Source: Tetrapyrgos nigripes
Lineage: Eukaryota > Basidiomycota > Agaricomycetes > Agaricales > Campanellaceae
Length of the DNA: 64,000 nucleotides
Direction: 5' to 3'
Assembly (NCBI GenBank): GCA_013368315.1
Contig: JAACJM010000009.1
Span: 372,001 to 436,000, forward strand
Shown here one piece after another: positions 47,484-59,435 of this stretch. Positions within the stretch are counted from its first letter, which is position 1. Every line of letters begins with the position of its first letter. The notes beneath the pieces were generated by a model. That model was not told the origin of the DNA. It ran no database searches and was given only the letters and a program-made list of their open reading frames with translations. Both the position numbers and the translations under genes were made by a program.

Positions 47484-48086
47484 ATGGTGAGTTCAATGAT
47501 GTCTCTTTGACTCTTCTTTGACTGACAACCATTATAGCCACCAAAACCTGCCCCCAAAATCTATCAAATTTTGCTCAGGACCCACAAATTAACTATCTTC
47601 TTTACACTATCTCCTTCAGCAACGGTCGCGTCTCTGAAAGAAGAAGCTCTCGGTGCTCTGACTTCAGATGTGAATCAAGTCGAAGATGTACCTCAAGTAC
47701 ACGCCGTGGACAAGTTTGAAATCTGCCGTCGTGATAAAGCTGGGAGATATGAGTTGCTGGACGAAGGCAAAGAATTGAAGGAATCAAAGATATCCAACTG
47801 GGAAGTGCTTTACATCCAATTCAAAGATGAGTCTGGTAAGCTTCCCGTTTCTATTATCCCACTACCTTGTCTCCGTCTCTATGCACAGTACTCGAATATA
47901 ACATCTGTCATTTTTCGTTGTCCATATAATCCTCCTGTTGTTCTTTTTTCAGGCAACCTAGCGCCCATAACGGTCACGGAACCATCCATAGATGATGACG
48001 AAGACGTGCAATCTATGGCCCCGCCACCCTCGGACCTTGGCGAATCTGATGTTAGAAAGGGCAAACGCAAGGCAATGGACGAATGA
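47484..48086 (+). CDS. Conserved-looking small unknown protein
   Basis: Exon 1 is only the ATG at 47484-47486, followed by GTGAGT; exon 2 (47538-47835) starts PPKPAPKIYQILLRTHKLTI, and exon 3 (47953-48086) ends RKGKRKAMDE. The N-terminal 95 residues have a strand-helix pattern (LTIFFTLSPSATVASLKEEA ... YELLDEGKELKESKISNWEV ... LYIQFKDES) that resembles a ubiquitin-like fold. A short acidic-Pro region and basic tail follow. I recognise the pattern as a widespread mushroom hypothetical but cannot name a function. Placed head-to-head with NDUFA8 and converging on NDUFAF3. Confidence 0.72.
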
Positions 48087-48144
48087 GAGAGAGCATGAAT
48101 AGTGAATGAGATGAGGTCTTTCAATTGTACAACAATCCTATCCT

Positions 48145-48830
48145 TCATTTTGGCCCAGTAGTGGATGCTTTCTGCCATGATGTTGGGCGCAGCGGTAGTA
48201 GAGCAGCTGCAACACGTCGTCCTTCTTCCGAGAGTAGATTATAGGTAGAGCAGGCATTTCGCTATGACAGAAATGAGCTAGAGCACCCGGAGACAGTAAG
48301 TAACACACGTACCGTGTCCATGACGTCCAATTGTATACCCATCTGGTTCAAGTGTTCTCGTATGAAAGGAGGTGGTTGCGAGATGAGCTTTCCCGTCCCA
48401 AGAAGCAGAATCTCTACGACGTCGACGAGTCAATGAGATCAAGGACACTCTTTCAAAGAAATTACACACCTGGTTTTGGTACAACCACTTCAAATACCTC
48501 GAAATGATCCTTCGTCCAATCTTTCCATAAAGTTGTAGGCACATCCCAGAGAAATACTTTGCCTTCGAGAAATATACACGAAGAGGGTAAGATTAGACCG
48601 TCTGCCAGTTGAATACCGCCGTTAGTTATCGAGCTGACTTGAACTGGTGGAGGAGTTTCGTCTGCGAGTATGTTTACGAATGGATCCTCCCGGCGTACGG
48701 CTCGACTTGAGTGTAATGAACGAGATCGAGTAGAAAGAGCAGGTTTCGCGGCGAGTACGAGATTTCTGGTGGTATGATGATGGATAGCCAGCGATCTGGA
48801 GGTTTTGAGCAGATGTTGGAGGCTGAGCAT
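48145..48830 (-). CDS. Complex I assembly factor NDUFAF3-like (MTH938 domain)
   Basis: Start at 48830 with a mitochondrial presequence (MLSLQHLLKTSRSLAIHHHT, rich in basic and hydroxyl residues). The MTH938/DUF498 domain follows: ITNGGIQLADGLILPSSCIF, KVFLWDVPTTLWKDWTKDHF, then EILLLGTGKLISQPPPFIRE, GIQLDVMDT and RNACSTYNLLSEEGRRVAAA, ending at 48145. The motif pair GTG-K and RNACSTYN-L-EEGR is diagnostic of NDUFAF3 and its bacterial relatives. Three exons, standard introns. NDUFAF3 acts early in building the Q-module of complex I. It lies 1.5 kb from the NDUFA8 gene. Confidence 0.9.
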
Positions 48831-49046
48831 TGCAGGAATTGGTCAAAAAGCAAGACGCGCCTCCGGAAATTGTCACCGTGTGTCATGACACGCTCCCCCC
48901 CACTGCTTATCTCGAGTGCGTAAAGATCATTTTTTTGAACGTAAAACGTGGACAATACAATACAAGTACAAAATCGTTCTTGCTTCATCGCGCGACAGAG
49001 TAGTATGTAGGTAGTATGCAAATCAGCTGAAAGGTTGGCTGGAGGA

Positions 49047-51636
49047 TCAAACTTTGGCCTCCACGGCGCCTTTCTCGCTGTAAACTGACGCAGGACGATT
49101 ATATTCTCCATGCAGACCGCGGAGGATACGCTCCATCCTTGCTGCTTCGGCTTGGGCCTCTCCAGAGCCAAATACCAAGTCCTATAACAAAAAATTGCGT
49201 ATATGAGAAGATGTAGAGGCGGATAATGAGACAAAGCCTTACCATTTCTTCCAAGGATTTACCATATGTTTCGGGAAGAATCCAAATGGCGTAGCCAATG
49301 CCCATTAACATGAACATTAGGAAGAATCTGCGGATAGTATGGAGTGAGTCGTCGTCCTCGACTTGTCCCCGCCAGCACTCACAGGTAGGTACCATATGTT
49401 ATGTGTTCAAGCATGATGGGAACAATTATGGACACGGCGAACTGCATAGATGAGGTTAGGACTTGCTTCCAGGTCACAAGCCTGATTGTCTACTCACATT
49501 GGTAATCCAGTTGGTTGAAGCACCAATAGCGACACCATGTGCACGGGTAGATAGAGGGAAGACTTCAGAGATGACAGTCCAAGAAACAGGACCCTGTTGA
49601 AAAAACGACGTTGAGTATTGCGATTCACTACAAAGACTTTCACTTGCGAGTTCTCACCCATGAAGCCCCAAAGAAGCCAGTGTAAAGCCAGATGAAAACT
49701 GCTGCAGACCAAGCTGCCGCAGGATTGTTCCAATCGGGCTGATACGTTGCAGTAAGAGCAGCAACTAGGATCAACATAACGGCCATGCCAACACCACCTG
49801 CAATTAGTAGCGGTCTTCTACCGATATGATCAATTGTGGCGATTGCAGGGAACGTAGAGATAACGAAGACCACTGTTTCCAGTTTGAGTAAGGGTGGGCT
49901 CACACTTAAGAAGTAACTGAAACGTACCTCCAACCACACCAGAAGCCAAGAGAGAGACGGTTTTTCCGGGCAATTGCAAAGATTCGAAGATAAAAGGTGC
50001 ATAGTAAACCTGAAGACGGTCAGCTTGTGGTTGACCACTGAAAATGAGATATCACGCTTACAATACAATCAATACCCGACATCTATTGGTGCATAAGGTC
50101 AGCAGCGGAAAGAAAAGTGTTTTCTTAGTTGCTTACTTGCTGGAAGAATTGCATAAGGCAAGCCACTGAGAGCAAGATTAGCCTGAAGACATCACAAAAT
50201 AAAGTGCTGGGCACATACCGGCCGTCCTCCTGAACATATGAAGCGTAGTGAAGAGTTCACCAAATCGCGCAACTTGTAATTTGAAGCTAGTCCAAGCACT
50301 GCCGCCAACAAGATGAGGGAACTTCTCCGCAGTAGTCTCCGCCTCTGCGAAAGGTGTTAGCACATTTTCTGGACTCAAAAGTCGAAGGTTAAGGACTTAC
50401 CCAACATAGCTTCAGCCTGGATTTCGATAAACTCCAACTGGACGATCTCAGAGTCCTTGCTTTCCTTTCGTAGCCAAGAAAGAGTTTCTAAGGCTTCTTC
50501 CTTGCGACCTTGTCTGATGAGCCAACGGGGTGTATAAGGTAGAGTGAAGGTTAGAGCGGCGAGAAGGAGAGCTGGAACTCCTTGTAAAGCCAAGCATAGC
50601 CGCCATGATACAGAGTTGGTTTCCGAAATGAAGTTGGTTCCATAGCCGACCCTGCACAGTTGGTTAGCGGAAGCAAACTACCGCATGTAGACAAGATGGA
50701 TTCACCAGAAGGAAATCATAATCTAGAACGAAGTCAGTCGCTTTGGGCTACACGACATTGACTTCATGAACTCACCCCGGTTACAATAGCCAGTTGTTGA
50801 ATAGAAACAATAGTTCCCCTCAGTTCGGGAGACGAAATTTCAGAATTGTAGCTTGGAGATGGTTTGAGTCGACTATTTCCGCGGAAATTGCCCAGAAGAC
50901 ACTCACAGAGGCACAGCGGCTGAAAGACTTCCCACTGCCCATCCAATGAAGAAACGTCCAACGAACTACAAGTAGTATCAGCAAATGAATACCGTATTGA
51001 GGAAATGACGCAGGACGAACCATCATTGCAGCATTTTGAGCACCCGCAGTCAAGCCGGTACCCAAACAGCAAATGAGAGCACCAAGGAGAAGAGTCCAAC
51101 GACGAGAAATAATGTCGCAAAGGTATCCCTAAGAATCATTTCAGATTGCAATTCAGAACGGTCTTTAGCGAGCGCGTGAATGAGTCTCACATTTGACAGG
51201 GCACCTGCCCATCCACCTGCTCCGAGTGTCCTACACAAGACATTGCCGTCATAAATAGATTTAGCAACGAGAAAGAAAGAACTCACGAGACACTCCAGCC
51301 CTTGTACGATGAGTCATGAGCAATCCGTGCAAATTTCGGGTCGTTCGTGAATGAGGGCATCACAAGGACTTGAGAGTAAGAGCCTTGTTCATAACCTGTA
51401 GTGCAGACGCGTTGGAACAAAAATTTCCACAGTGGAAAGCGTTCACTGACCATAACATAGCGCTCCTAATCTATATAAACCTTATTAGACACGCAAGTAA
51501 GAGTGTTGAAGAAAAAGACGTACGTCGTGATCGCGGCTAACCGTAACAACCTAGGATTCTTCATTACTCCACGCAACCCAGAAGGCCCAGCGAGTTCTGC
51601 TCGCCTAGCAGCATTACGGGCTTGGAGGGAAGTCAT
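49047..51636 (-). CDS. Sugar/polyol transporter (MFS, sugar porter family)
   Basis: The chosen start is 51636 (MTSLQARNAARRAELAGPSG); an in-frame ATG at 51705 is also possible. Exons give a 12-helix sugar porter: LGALCYGYEQGSYSQVLVMP (helix 1), DIISRRWTLLLGALICCLGT, GRFFIGWAVGSLSAAVPLYN, SEISSPELRGTIVSIQQLAI (the PELRG signature), a cytoplasmic loop with PYTPRWLIRQGRKEEALETL, QQMSGIDCIVYYAPFIFES, IDHIGRRPLLIAGGVGMAVM and the C-terminal PETYGKSLEEMDLVFGSG. These motifs define the proton-coupled sugar porter family. Substrate cannot be read from sequence; its place beside an arabinitol-type dehydrogenase suggests a pentose or polyol. Stop at 49047. Confidence 0.9.
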
Positions 51637-51705
51637 GAGTTCCGTACGAGCAAGAAGGGATCGTGGAAGTCCAGTGACAAGGACCGGGACTGGCAAAATA
51701 CACAT

Positions 51706-52117
51706 TTTATAGAATAACCGGCGTGCGTTCAACAAGGGGCCCCAGATGGGGTGAAAACGAGCCCCATGATCAAAAGCTTTAGAATTTGAAATGAACTATC
51801 TCCACATTAGGGCTTGATAGGGCTTGATCGGATTTGTCCGGATATTGGGATGCATGGTTTCTGATGGAAATTTTTTTGTCCGAGGTGGTCATTCCGGCCG
51901 CCTTCATAGTCAGGAACCAAAGGAGGATGAGTTTTCCGTTTTGGCAGATGGGCTCAAATTCCGAATATCCAGAATATCCATCGGGGTCGTTCATTATTCA
52001 GTCTATGTATCCGCCGGAAATTGAGGAAGGTCGGCTGATTCGCTGTACCACAAACAATCTGAGTGAGAATGAAAAGAGAGCTTGATTATCGTTCATCTTG
52101 TCTTCTTACCTTGCATC
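51706..52117. promoter_or_regulatory. Divergent promoter between sugar transporter and dehydrogenase
   Basis: The 412-bp region between two genes transcribed away from each other. It contains CGGATATTGG at 51839-51848, the related inverted CCGAATATCC at 51961-51970 followed by AGAATATCC, and several CCG/CGG triplets (TGTCCGAGG, TTCCGGCCG, TCCGCCGGAA). CGG triplets are the half-sites of Zn2Cys6 regulators, one of which is encoded just downstream at 53758. The same 10-mer recurs in the other divergent promoter of this cluster at 59543-59552. Confidence 0.5.
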
Positions 52118-53631
52118 ATGTCTACTACCACCACCCAAGTTATTGAAGCGCTGTCCAACGGATCGGCTGACACCAAGAGTGTTCCCCAGGCGCTGCACGA
52201 CAAGCTGGTCAAGGGTGGTATTATTCCGGATCGCGTATGGAGGCATGGAGAAAAGCCTAACATTGCATTGTGGGTGACCAAGGACCATCAGATCTACCAA
52301 GAAGAGATTCCATACCCCATCTGCGGTCCAAATGATTGGTGAGGAGCATCATCGTCTGGAGTGTATGTTGGCCAACCTGCTTCTATTCTCAGTGTCGTCC
52401 ATGTTCGCGCGACCGGTATTTGCGGTTCAGAGGTACTGATGTGCAGTGCTTGGCAGAGCATACTCGTGCTTATTGGAGATTATGAGTAGATTCATTTCTG
52501 GAAGACTGGTCGTATCGGGGATTGCAGGGTAGAGCACGATCTGATTCTCGGTGCGTGAAGGGCAAGGTACTTGATACCTGGGATCTGACCAAGTTCCTTC
52601 CTTCACTCTAGGACACGAGTCCGCCGGGGAGATTCTCGAGGTAGGGGCCAATGTGAAGAATTTCAAGAAGGGTATGCATATGCCGACTGTGGACGAGATG
52701 AGTTTGACTGACATTGATCATAGGTGACCACGTCTCTATAGAGCCTGGGGTAACGTGTTGGGACTGCAAGCAGTGTATTTCAGGACGCTATAATCTCTGC
52801 CCGAATGTGAAGTTCTCGGGGACCCCGCCATCGCATGGGACCATGGCTCGGTACATCTCTCATCCTGCCCGATTTTTACACCGTATCCCCGACTCGATGT
52901 CCTATGCCCATGGAGCTTTGGTCGAGCCACTTTCGGTAGCTGCTGGAGCCGTAGGAAGGTCTCAACCAAAGCTCGGTCAGCCTACTCTCGTTTGTGGCGC
53001 AGGCCCAATTGGACTTGCAGTCGCAATTTGTGCTCGTGCAGCTGGCGCACATCCAGTTGCCATCACTGATTTGGAAGAGTCGCGGTTAGCACAGGCGAAG
53101 CAGCTCGGGTTTGACTTGACGGTCAAGGTAGATCTTGCCTGGGACCGCTTTGAGGCTGCAAAGCAGATCAGAAACGCCTTTGGAGCGGAATGTACTCCAG
53201 AGCTTGCCTTTGAGTGTACCGGTGCACAGTCAAGCATCGTCTCTGCATTTTATGTGAGCACTCCCGCCTTTGTTTGTTTCCATGATTGACTTGCAACGCA
53301 GGCGCTGGTTGAAGGCGGTACTTTGGTCCAGATTGGTCATGGAAAGCCAGAGGTCGAGCTTCCAGTGATGGCGATGACCTTCCGTGAAGTCAAGTGAGTG
53401 AGTTTAACGACTTGAAAGAACTAGCACTGAAACATCTCCGTCAGCATCGTGAACAGCTTTCGTTACAAGCAAACCTGGCCTACGGTCATTCGTCTGCTCA
53501 ACGACAAAGTTCTTGCCGAGGCCGCCAAACTCATTACGCATACATTCCCATTGGAACAAACCTTGGATGCATTCCAGACATGTATAAATAGAGATTCCAA
53601 GTCTATCAAGGTTCAGATAGTCGATAACTAG
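52118..53631 (+). CDS. L-arabinitol 4-dehydrogenase-like zinc alcohol dehydrogenase
   Basis: Start at 52118 (MSTTTTQVIEALSNGSADTK). Exons read CVVHVRATGICGSEIHFWKT (catalytic zinc Cys), GHESAGEILEVGANV (zinc His-Glu), EPGVTCWDCKQCISGRYNLC (four Cys of the structural zinc site), GALVEPLSVAAGA, then the NAD-binding GAGPIGLAVAICARAAGAHP and LAFECTGAQSSI, and the C-terminal FRYKQTWPTVIRLLNDKVLA. This matches medium-chain polyol dehydrogenases; CGS-[DE]-[IV]-H-F-W-K and F-R-Y-TWP fit the fungal L-arabinitol/xylitol/sorbitol group, with L-arabinitol 4-dehydrogenase the closest by memory. It would oxidise a pentitol to a ketopentose with NAD+. Divergent from the sugar transporter. Exact polyol specificity is not certain. 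Confidence 0.88.
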
Positions 53632-53683
53632 AGTAGTTTTGTATTACTTACCTGCAGGCCTTAGAACTTAGTGAGCGAAAATG

Positions 53684-53718
53684 CGAGAATCGGAGCCGTA
53701 ACGTGAGAATCGGAGCCG
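53684..53718 (+). promoter_or_regulatory. Tandem CGG-AG-CCG sites upstream of the Zn2Cys6 regulator
   Basis: The unit GAGAATCGGAGCCG occurs twice with a 20-bp period, giving CGGAGCCG at 53691-53698 and 53711-53718, only 40-67 bp before the regulator start. CGG-N2-CCG is an inverted pair of the triplets bound by Zn2Cys6 dimers, so autoregulation is a reasonable inference. Confidence 0.5.
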
Positions 53719-53757
53719 GTGTGGGGGTTATCCGCAACTTCCGAAGTACTTCCCAGC

Positions 53758-56700
53758 ATGGACCCCCAGATCCCCGCTTCTATCCCAAATACGGCCCCTA
53801 CAGGCCCACAAACGAAACGAAAGAGAATTAGTCTTGCTTGTCATCGGTGTCGGCGTGAGTTCCGCGCATTTCATTTCCAAAAATCCCGGTACAATTTGAT
53901 TTTTATCCTGCAGAGAAGAAGGCCAAATGCAATGGAAGCAAACCTGTCTGTTCAAACTGTGAAAGTGCCGGAGAAAGCTGCGACTGGCCTGACCCAGAAC
54001 AGGATGGAAGAAGAAACAAGGCTAGGAAAACGGACGGTGTGCGAGTAAAGGAGTCGGGTCACTCCAGCGATGGGCCCATTGGCCACAGGCGCGCTTCATC
54101 CGACACCTCTCTCTATCCATACGAAGATATGCCGCACTCCATTTCTCCAGATGCAGACGTCTACGACAGACACAGAGGCGAGTTTGGTGCTGGTCATCAT
54201 TCCAACGGTGTCAATTCATCCGGCTCTCGCTACGGGTCTCTGCCTGCGATGAGACACAGTTCCGGGAGCCGTTCTACTGTCCCAAAGTTCAATGACGGTT
54301 TGGATTACCCTCCAGCCGGTAATGGACATTACTCCCCAATCCATCCTCCATCCTCGTCCAGCATACCAAACCACCCACCCTCTTCTTCCACTGGCATGCA
54401 TTTGCCGAACCAATCGCCTCTAGACGTGTTACTGGCAGCAGCTCTCCCAATGGATCCAGACTCTCGCTGGAATTCCTCGACCAGAGCTCAGCCTACACCT
54501 TCCGCAGTAGCGGTACCGGCGTCTAAAATGGAGGCAATAGAAACCTTGCGGGTACCACCACCCGAACCACCTCTGGTACTTCAATATCACAGGTACGTCT
54601 TTTATCTCCGTCTTGATTCATACTGAGTCTTTGCAGACCCTTTGGTCCAACTGCTATACAGGTGATATCACATTGTTATGTTCTCGACATTCTGCTGACG
54701 CGTTCACATCATAGCCTGGTCTAGAGCAGATATCCATTGCTTTCCGAGCGCCTTATCCCGGCTCCCGATGCCCCTCACCTACTCCGTTCGAATCTTCTCC
54801 TCAACTTTCCGAGCCAAGTCTCAAAGATCATACAACATCGTTTTCTTTTGAGCCTCTACATTACACCAATGGAGAGGTCCTAAACCACCACCCTTCAATC
54901 GCTCCAATTGCAAGTGGATCAGGCCACCAGCCTCTTCTTAGTTCGCCTTCCATACCTATCTTCCCTCCTCAAATCGACTCTCCCTATGACCCAGGCTCTG
55001 ACATCCCTCGTCCTCTATGGCTAAACAAACTCCTTCCTCTCTTCTTCATGCGAATGGGTAGTCATTTCCCATTCTTGACAGAGGCATCCCTGTTGGCCAA
55101 TATTGATCATGATGACCCGTCTAAAAGGGTGACGGCCCCGTTGTTGATTAATACTGTATGTGCTCTGGCTGCGAGGTATGTATCAGCAGACATCATGCAC
55201 TTACCTAACGTTACTGATTCAGTCTCCGGTAGATTTTCTGATACGCCCATTTTGCGGTCTCAAGTCAGAGACCAGTCACCGGCAACATATGGCATTCCTT
55301 TCGCCGAGAAAGCTAAGCAGCTGCTCATTCCCATGCTAGGATATCCCTCCTCCAACACAGTAGCATCCTTATTGTTTCTGGCATATTTCTCGTTTGGGTT
55401 GAATAGCGAAGGTACGAAACTAGAGTCTTCTTGTTTTTTCTTGTTTTCGTCTGGCTGATTGTGAGACGGGGTACTCAGGAGCACTATGGACATATTCTGG
55501 GATGGCTCTGAGGTATGCGTCTCGAAATGAAGCCTGAACACCTAACTTACGCGTCTATCGTAGAATGGCCGTTGATCTCGGTTTACATCAAGTACGTGCG
55601 TCGGCCTAAGTTTGGAACCCGTTATTGACTTCGGGTGTTTTCCCCAAGGACATCACATCTCGTACTGCTGCAGGTGATCTCGTTCAGCGTACGGCAGACC
55701 GATTGTTATGGTGGTCTTCTTTCGTCCTCGATAGAACGCTTGCGTTTGGTACTGGGAGGCCTGTCACTATCAAGGATAACGAGATCAAGGTACGCAACCT
55801 CCTTGTTCCATAAGACTGTCTGCTTAATCCTCCTGTCAGGCATCTCTACCAACCGAAGAAGAAATACTTATGATTATACATACCGATTCCCTCACGAATC
55901 CAGCCGACCTTCACATCCAACGTGACCAATCAGGGCAAGAAAGAACCCCTTCTCCTTTTCCGCACCATGTGAAGATGTTCCAGCTCTATGGTGCTTTGGC
56001 AGAGTATATAAATTCCGTGGACTCTACTTGGCGTCCGCCTGGTTCAGAACCGCCTTCCAGAGCAGATGGAGAAAATGGGTCGGTTCCTGTGTCAGGCAGT
56101 AACACTGGATCAACAAACTTAGCTGAGGTGGAGGATTTGATAACGACAGCTTATCATGCACTTCCGGATGTTATGGTTTTCAATTCGGAAAAGTTTGTTT
56201 GCCCGTTAATACTCCTCTTTCTTCCTGAGCTGATCATGTCCCTGCTTTGATTAGTTTGAGAATGCATACTGCTATAGCTAACGGGCCAGTTTTCTTGGCA
56301 CTACATCTATGGGTGAGTGTCTCCTCGGGCTTTTGTTGGAAAACTTGTGCCTTACCATAGGATCTCTCAGTACAATTCTATAATCATCCTGCTATATCGA
56401 CCACCTCTTATTCACCCCCGAGTCAACGCCTCTCGTACCAGTCTACAAGATCGACTAGCTGTCGTCAATAACTCGTGTCTGGCAATCAGTAATATCCTCA
56501 GTGGAGCAGACCTCGTTGATCAATTTGCGTATCTGGCATCGCCGTTTGTAAACCAATGTTTCTTCATCGCTGCTACTGCATGGGTTCAAGGTGAGTCTGT
56601 CTACGTTGACAATCCCATCTCTTTGCTGACTGGGCATACAGAATATCGTATACGTACAGGAAGAGACGTCCTAGCTTCTTCAAGTAGTACATCTGGCGCA

Positions 56701-57247
56701 ACAGAACACCTTGGCCCTAGCGTACTACCCTCGACAGGTAACAATACGAGCTCTACAACGAACAAAATTCTACATTCGTCAACAAATCTCCTCGCCCAAA
56801 CGTCTATGAACAATTTTCGAATGTGTAAAAAGGCCTTGTCTCGTCAGGCTGCTTATTGGATGGGAGTAAAGTGGATCGAAGCGGTGGTGGAAAAGTATGC
56901 GTCGCAGAAAAGGAGGACTAGTTTGAAGAATGCTACTGAGGGCGTGGCTACGTTTGTTTCTGGGGCAGAAATGGTGATTCACTTGAGTTTAGCAGAGTTC
57001 CTCGAAGTTGCTGACCACGAGGATTGTCTAGGCTATCTTCAAGCGTTTGGTCCAGCGAACTACTGGAGAGTCCCCTTCGTCAGACATCAGTCCCGAGAAT
57101 TTGACCTCACTTATCGCAGCTTTCACCTCTCAAGCTAGTATGCAAGGACAAGATCAATCTGGTTTACGCTTCAGTGAAGATGATTGGGCGTTGGCGTATA
57201 GTTTTGCATCGTTTGCAAATAACAGTTGTCCGCCCACATTTTCTTGA
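53758..57247 (+). CDS. Zn2Cys6 transcription factor with fungal-specific regulatory domain
   Basis: Start at 53758 (MDPQIPASIPNTAPTGPQTK). The binuclear zinc cluster spans the first intron: ACHRCR then QKKAKCNGSKPVCSNCESAG ending ESC, with CX2CX6CX6CX2CX6C spacing and a basic flank (KRKRIS). A long Ser/Pro/His linker follows. The middle homology region is LWLNKLLPLFFMRMGSHFPF, LLINTVCALAAR, YSGMALRMAVDLGLHQ and RLLWWSSFVLDRTLAFGTGR, characteristic of fungal_trans. Later exons include YNSIIILLYRPPLIHPRV and ALSRQAAYWMGVKWIEAVVE. Near 57070-57076 a one-base shift is needed to reach SPENLTSLIAAFTSQAS and the end at 57247; otherwise it stops at 57138. Its position within the pentose/polyol genes suggests it regulates them. 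Confidence 0.85.
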
Positions 57248-58069
57248 GACCTTTCCCCCTGTGCTTTCCTTTCTTCTTCCTCGTGGCAGTCTCAGTCGTG
57301 CCCTCGTATGTAGAATCTAGAGTTGTCGCTTAGATTAGTGTATTGCATCGCATCGCACTCCCTCCCATGGCCATTCTGTCGTTCCGATCTAGTTTACATG
57401 CATATTCATTATTTTCTTTTATTGCTACTACTTACCTCCTAGCTATCTCCATCGACATATTTTGGATTGGTCCTGGTTCTGGTTCTACTTTCTGTGAATT
57501 TGATGTTAATTCTTCCGCCTCTGGTCTGTACTTTCATGTAATCTATTGTAATTTACTCTAGTCGTATACGGTTGCGCTGTTTGTATGGTTTCATTATGGT
57601 ATCTATGTCAGCGACTGTTCCTGTTCGTGCTTTTTTACTAGTAGTGTAGTCTGTTCTCGGTTTATGATAATTGGGCTGGTCTTCTTAATTCTTTCTCGTA
57701 CCATCGTCATGTCAGAGAGTCAGCGGTATGGTCTCTGGTTCCTCGAGCTGGATATCCCCTATATATAGCTAACTGACGAGGATCAAAGCCAAAAGCCAAG
57801 ATTTCCGGTCCCGCCTTTTTTGCAACTGCCTGGATAAAGGAGAACCATTTCAACGAAACTTCACTTAGTGCACTTCCGCGCATGCCCTGGAATAGAATCC
57901 TCCTCCTCCGCCCATATCCACCTCCTTACCTGTCTTCTGCTTTTGTCTCAACTCTTATCTACAAATGCAAAGCTTGGCTGGCAGAAAATATATTTCTATG
58001 TTATACAATTTGTTCGTTCTATTTAGCATCTTCACAGTCCATACAGAATTCTGGTTTCCCAATGCCCAT
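57248..58069. other. Convergent intergenic region, no gene seen
   Basis: It lies between the regulator end and the aldo-keto reductase end. T-rich, with only short ORFs. A TATATATAG run at about 57760 has no associated gene. Probably 3' untranslated sequence. Confidence 0.55.
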
Positions 58070-59435
58070 CTACCAGACAGACCTCGAAGCTACCTTTTCC
58101 TCAGGCTCGTCAAACACATTGATGTCCCATCGAGGGTTGTACAGAATGGGAGTGTTATACCGAGTACGACCCTCAGTCTTCGGGAGATCAGTGATCTTCT
58201 TGAGGGCTTCGTATGAGAGCTTGATTTGTTGGAAGTTGGACTAGAAGTAAAGATGATGGTCGTAGTGGGTAAGTAAGCGGAGAGCATCGTTCAAAGTGCG
58301 TCGTACCTTAATCCTATCAGATGTAACAGATTTAGGAATGACGGAGAAACCTTGGGCTGCTGCCCATGCAATGAGGACTTGGGCTGGAGTAGCATTTGAC
58401 GCGGACGCGACTTCCTTAACAATGTTGTGTGCGATGACGGGTGGACGGCCGGTGATGTTTTGCCCGAGAGGGCTGTAGGCGGTGAGCTGGAGGGAGAAGT
58501 CAGTCCTGGGGGCAATGTGGATTGGTTGAGGGTGGGAAAACTAACATGGATGTTCTTCTCTTTGCAATAGGCGATAAGGTCAGTTTGCTGAAGTAGAGGG
58601 TGGGCTTCTATCTGGTTAACAGCGCTATGCGGAATCTCCCGGGTAAGAAAGTGACCTGAAAGCAGAAAAGTGAAAACTCACGGAATGATATCCGAAGCTG
58701 CTTTCAAGATCTCTAAATGCCTGACGGTAAAGTTTGATACCCCAATGGCCTTGACTTTGCCAGTATCCAGAAGCTTGACCATGGCTTTCCATGTTTCGGC
58801 AATGCTAGGTGCATCTGTGTCGATAATCGTCTCCATCTCACCGGAACTGTCGTTTCGAGGTCGAAGAGCGCTAAGTTCTGGGCCAGGCTGGAAAGGAACC
58901 GGCCAGTGGATGAGGAAGAGGTCGAGGTAAGAACTCTCAAGTTCTTTGAGAGTGTTGTCGAGGTCAGCTTCAACCAGTTCAGGACGATGAGAATTGTTCC
59001 TGTGCGCAAGTGTTTTAGATGGATGTAATCAGCTCCTGAGAGGTGCATACCAGAGTTTGGATACGAGGAAGATGTTTTCACGAGGGATGCCAGATTTCTT
59101 GATACCCTCTGCGACCTAGTGGACGGTAAAGTCTCCGTAAAACAATCATCCTGCAAAAATAGGCATACCTCCTTCTGATTTCCATAACTGTGAACAAATC
59201 AGTGACGGAAAATGACTCGAGGTTAAAGGTCAACATACATGACTGCGGCATCGATATGCTTGTAACCTGCCCTGAGTGCAATATCTACTGCGTTCTCGAC
59301 CTCTCCTGGCGCTGATTGCCAGGTACCCAGACCAATTTGAGGCTGCAAAAAGACTCAGCTAGAATCCAGCAGATCCTCTGCGAGACTGACCATCTTGACG
59401 CCATTGTTAAGGGTGATGTACTCGTTGAAAGACAT
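58070..59435 (-). CDS. Aldo-keto reductase (glycerol dehydrogenase / pentose reductase type)
   Basis: Start at 59435 ([15 protein letters not shown], then after an intron [20 protein letters not shown]). The catalytic tetrad is visible: Asp in HIDAAVI, Tyr in YGNQKE, Lys in NIFLVSKLW and His in [12 protein letters not shown]. The NADP-binding C-terminal motif is [10 protein letters not shown]. Other family blocks are [20 protein letters not shown] and [20 protein letters not shown]. The C-terminus is extended past the barrel ([20 protein letters not shown]). KLWN-HRPELV resembles Gcy1-type glycerol dehydrogenases, but D-xylose and L-arabinose reductases share the fold, so specificity is open. 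Six or more short introns. Head-to-head with the transketolase-like gene, 234 bp apart. Confidence 0.88.
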
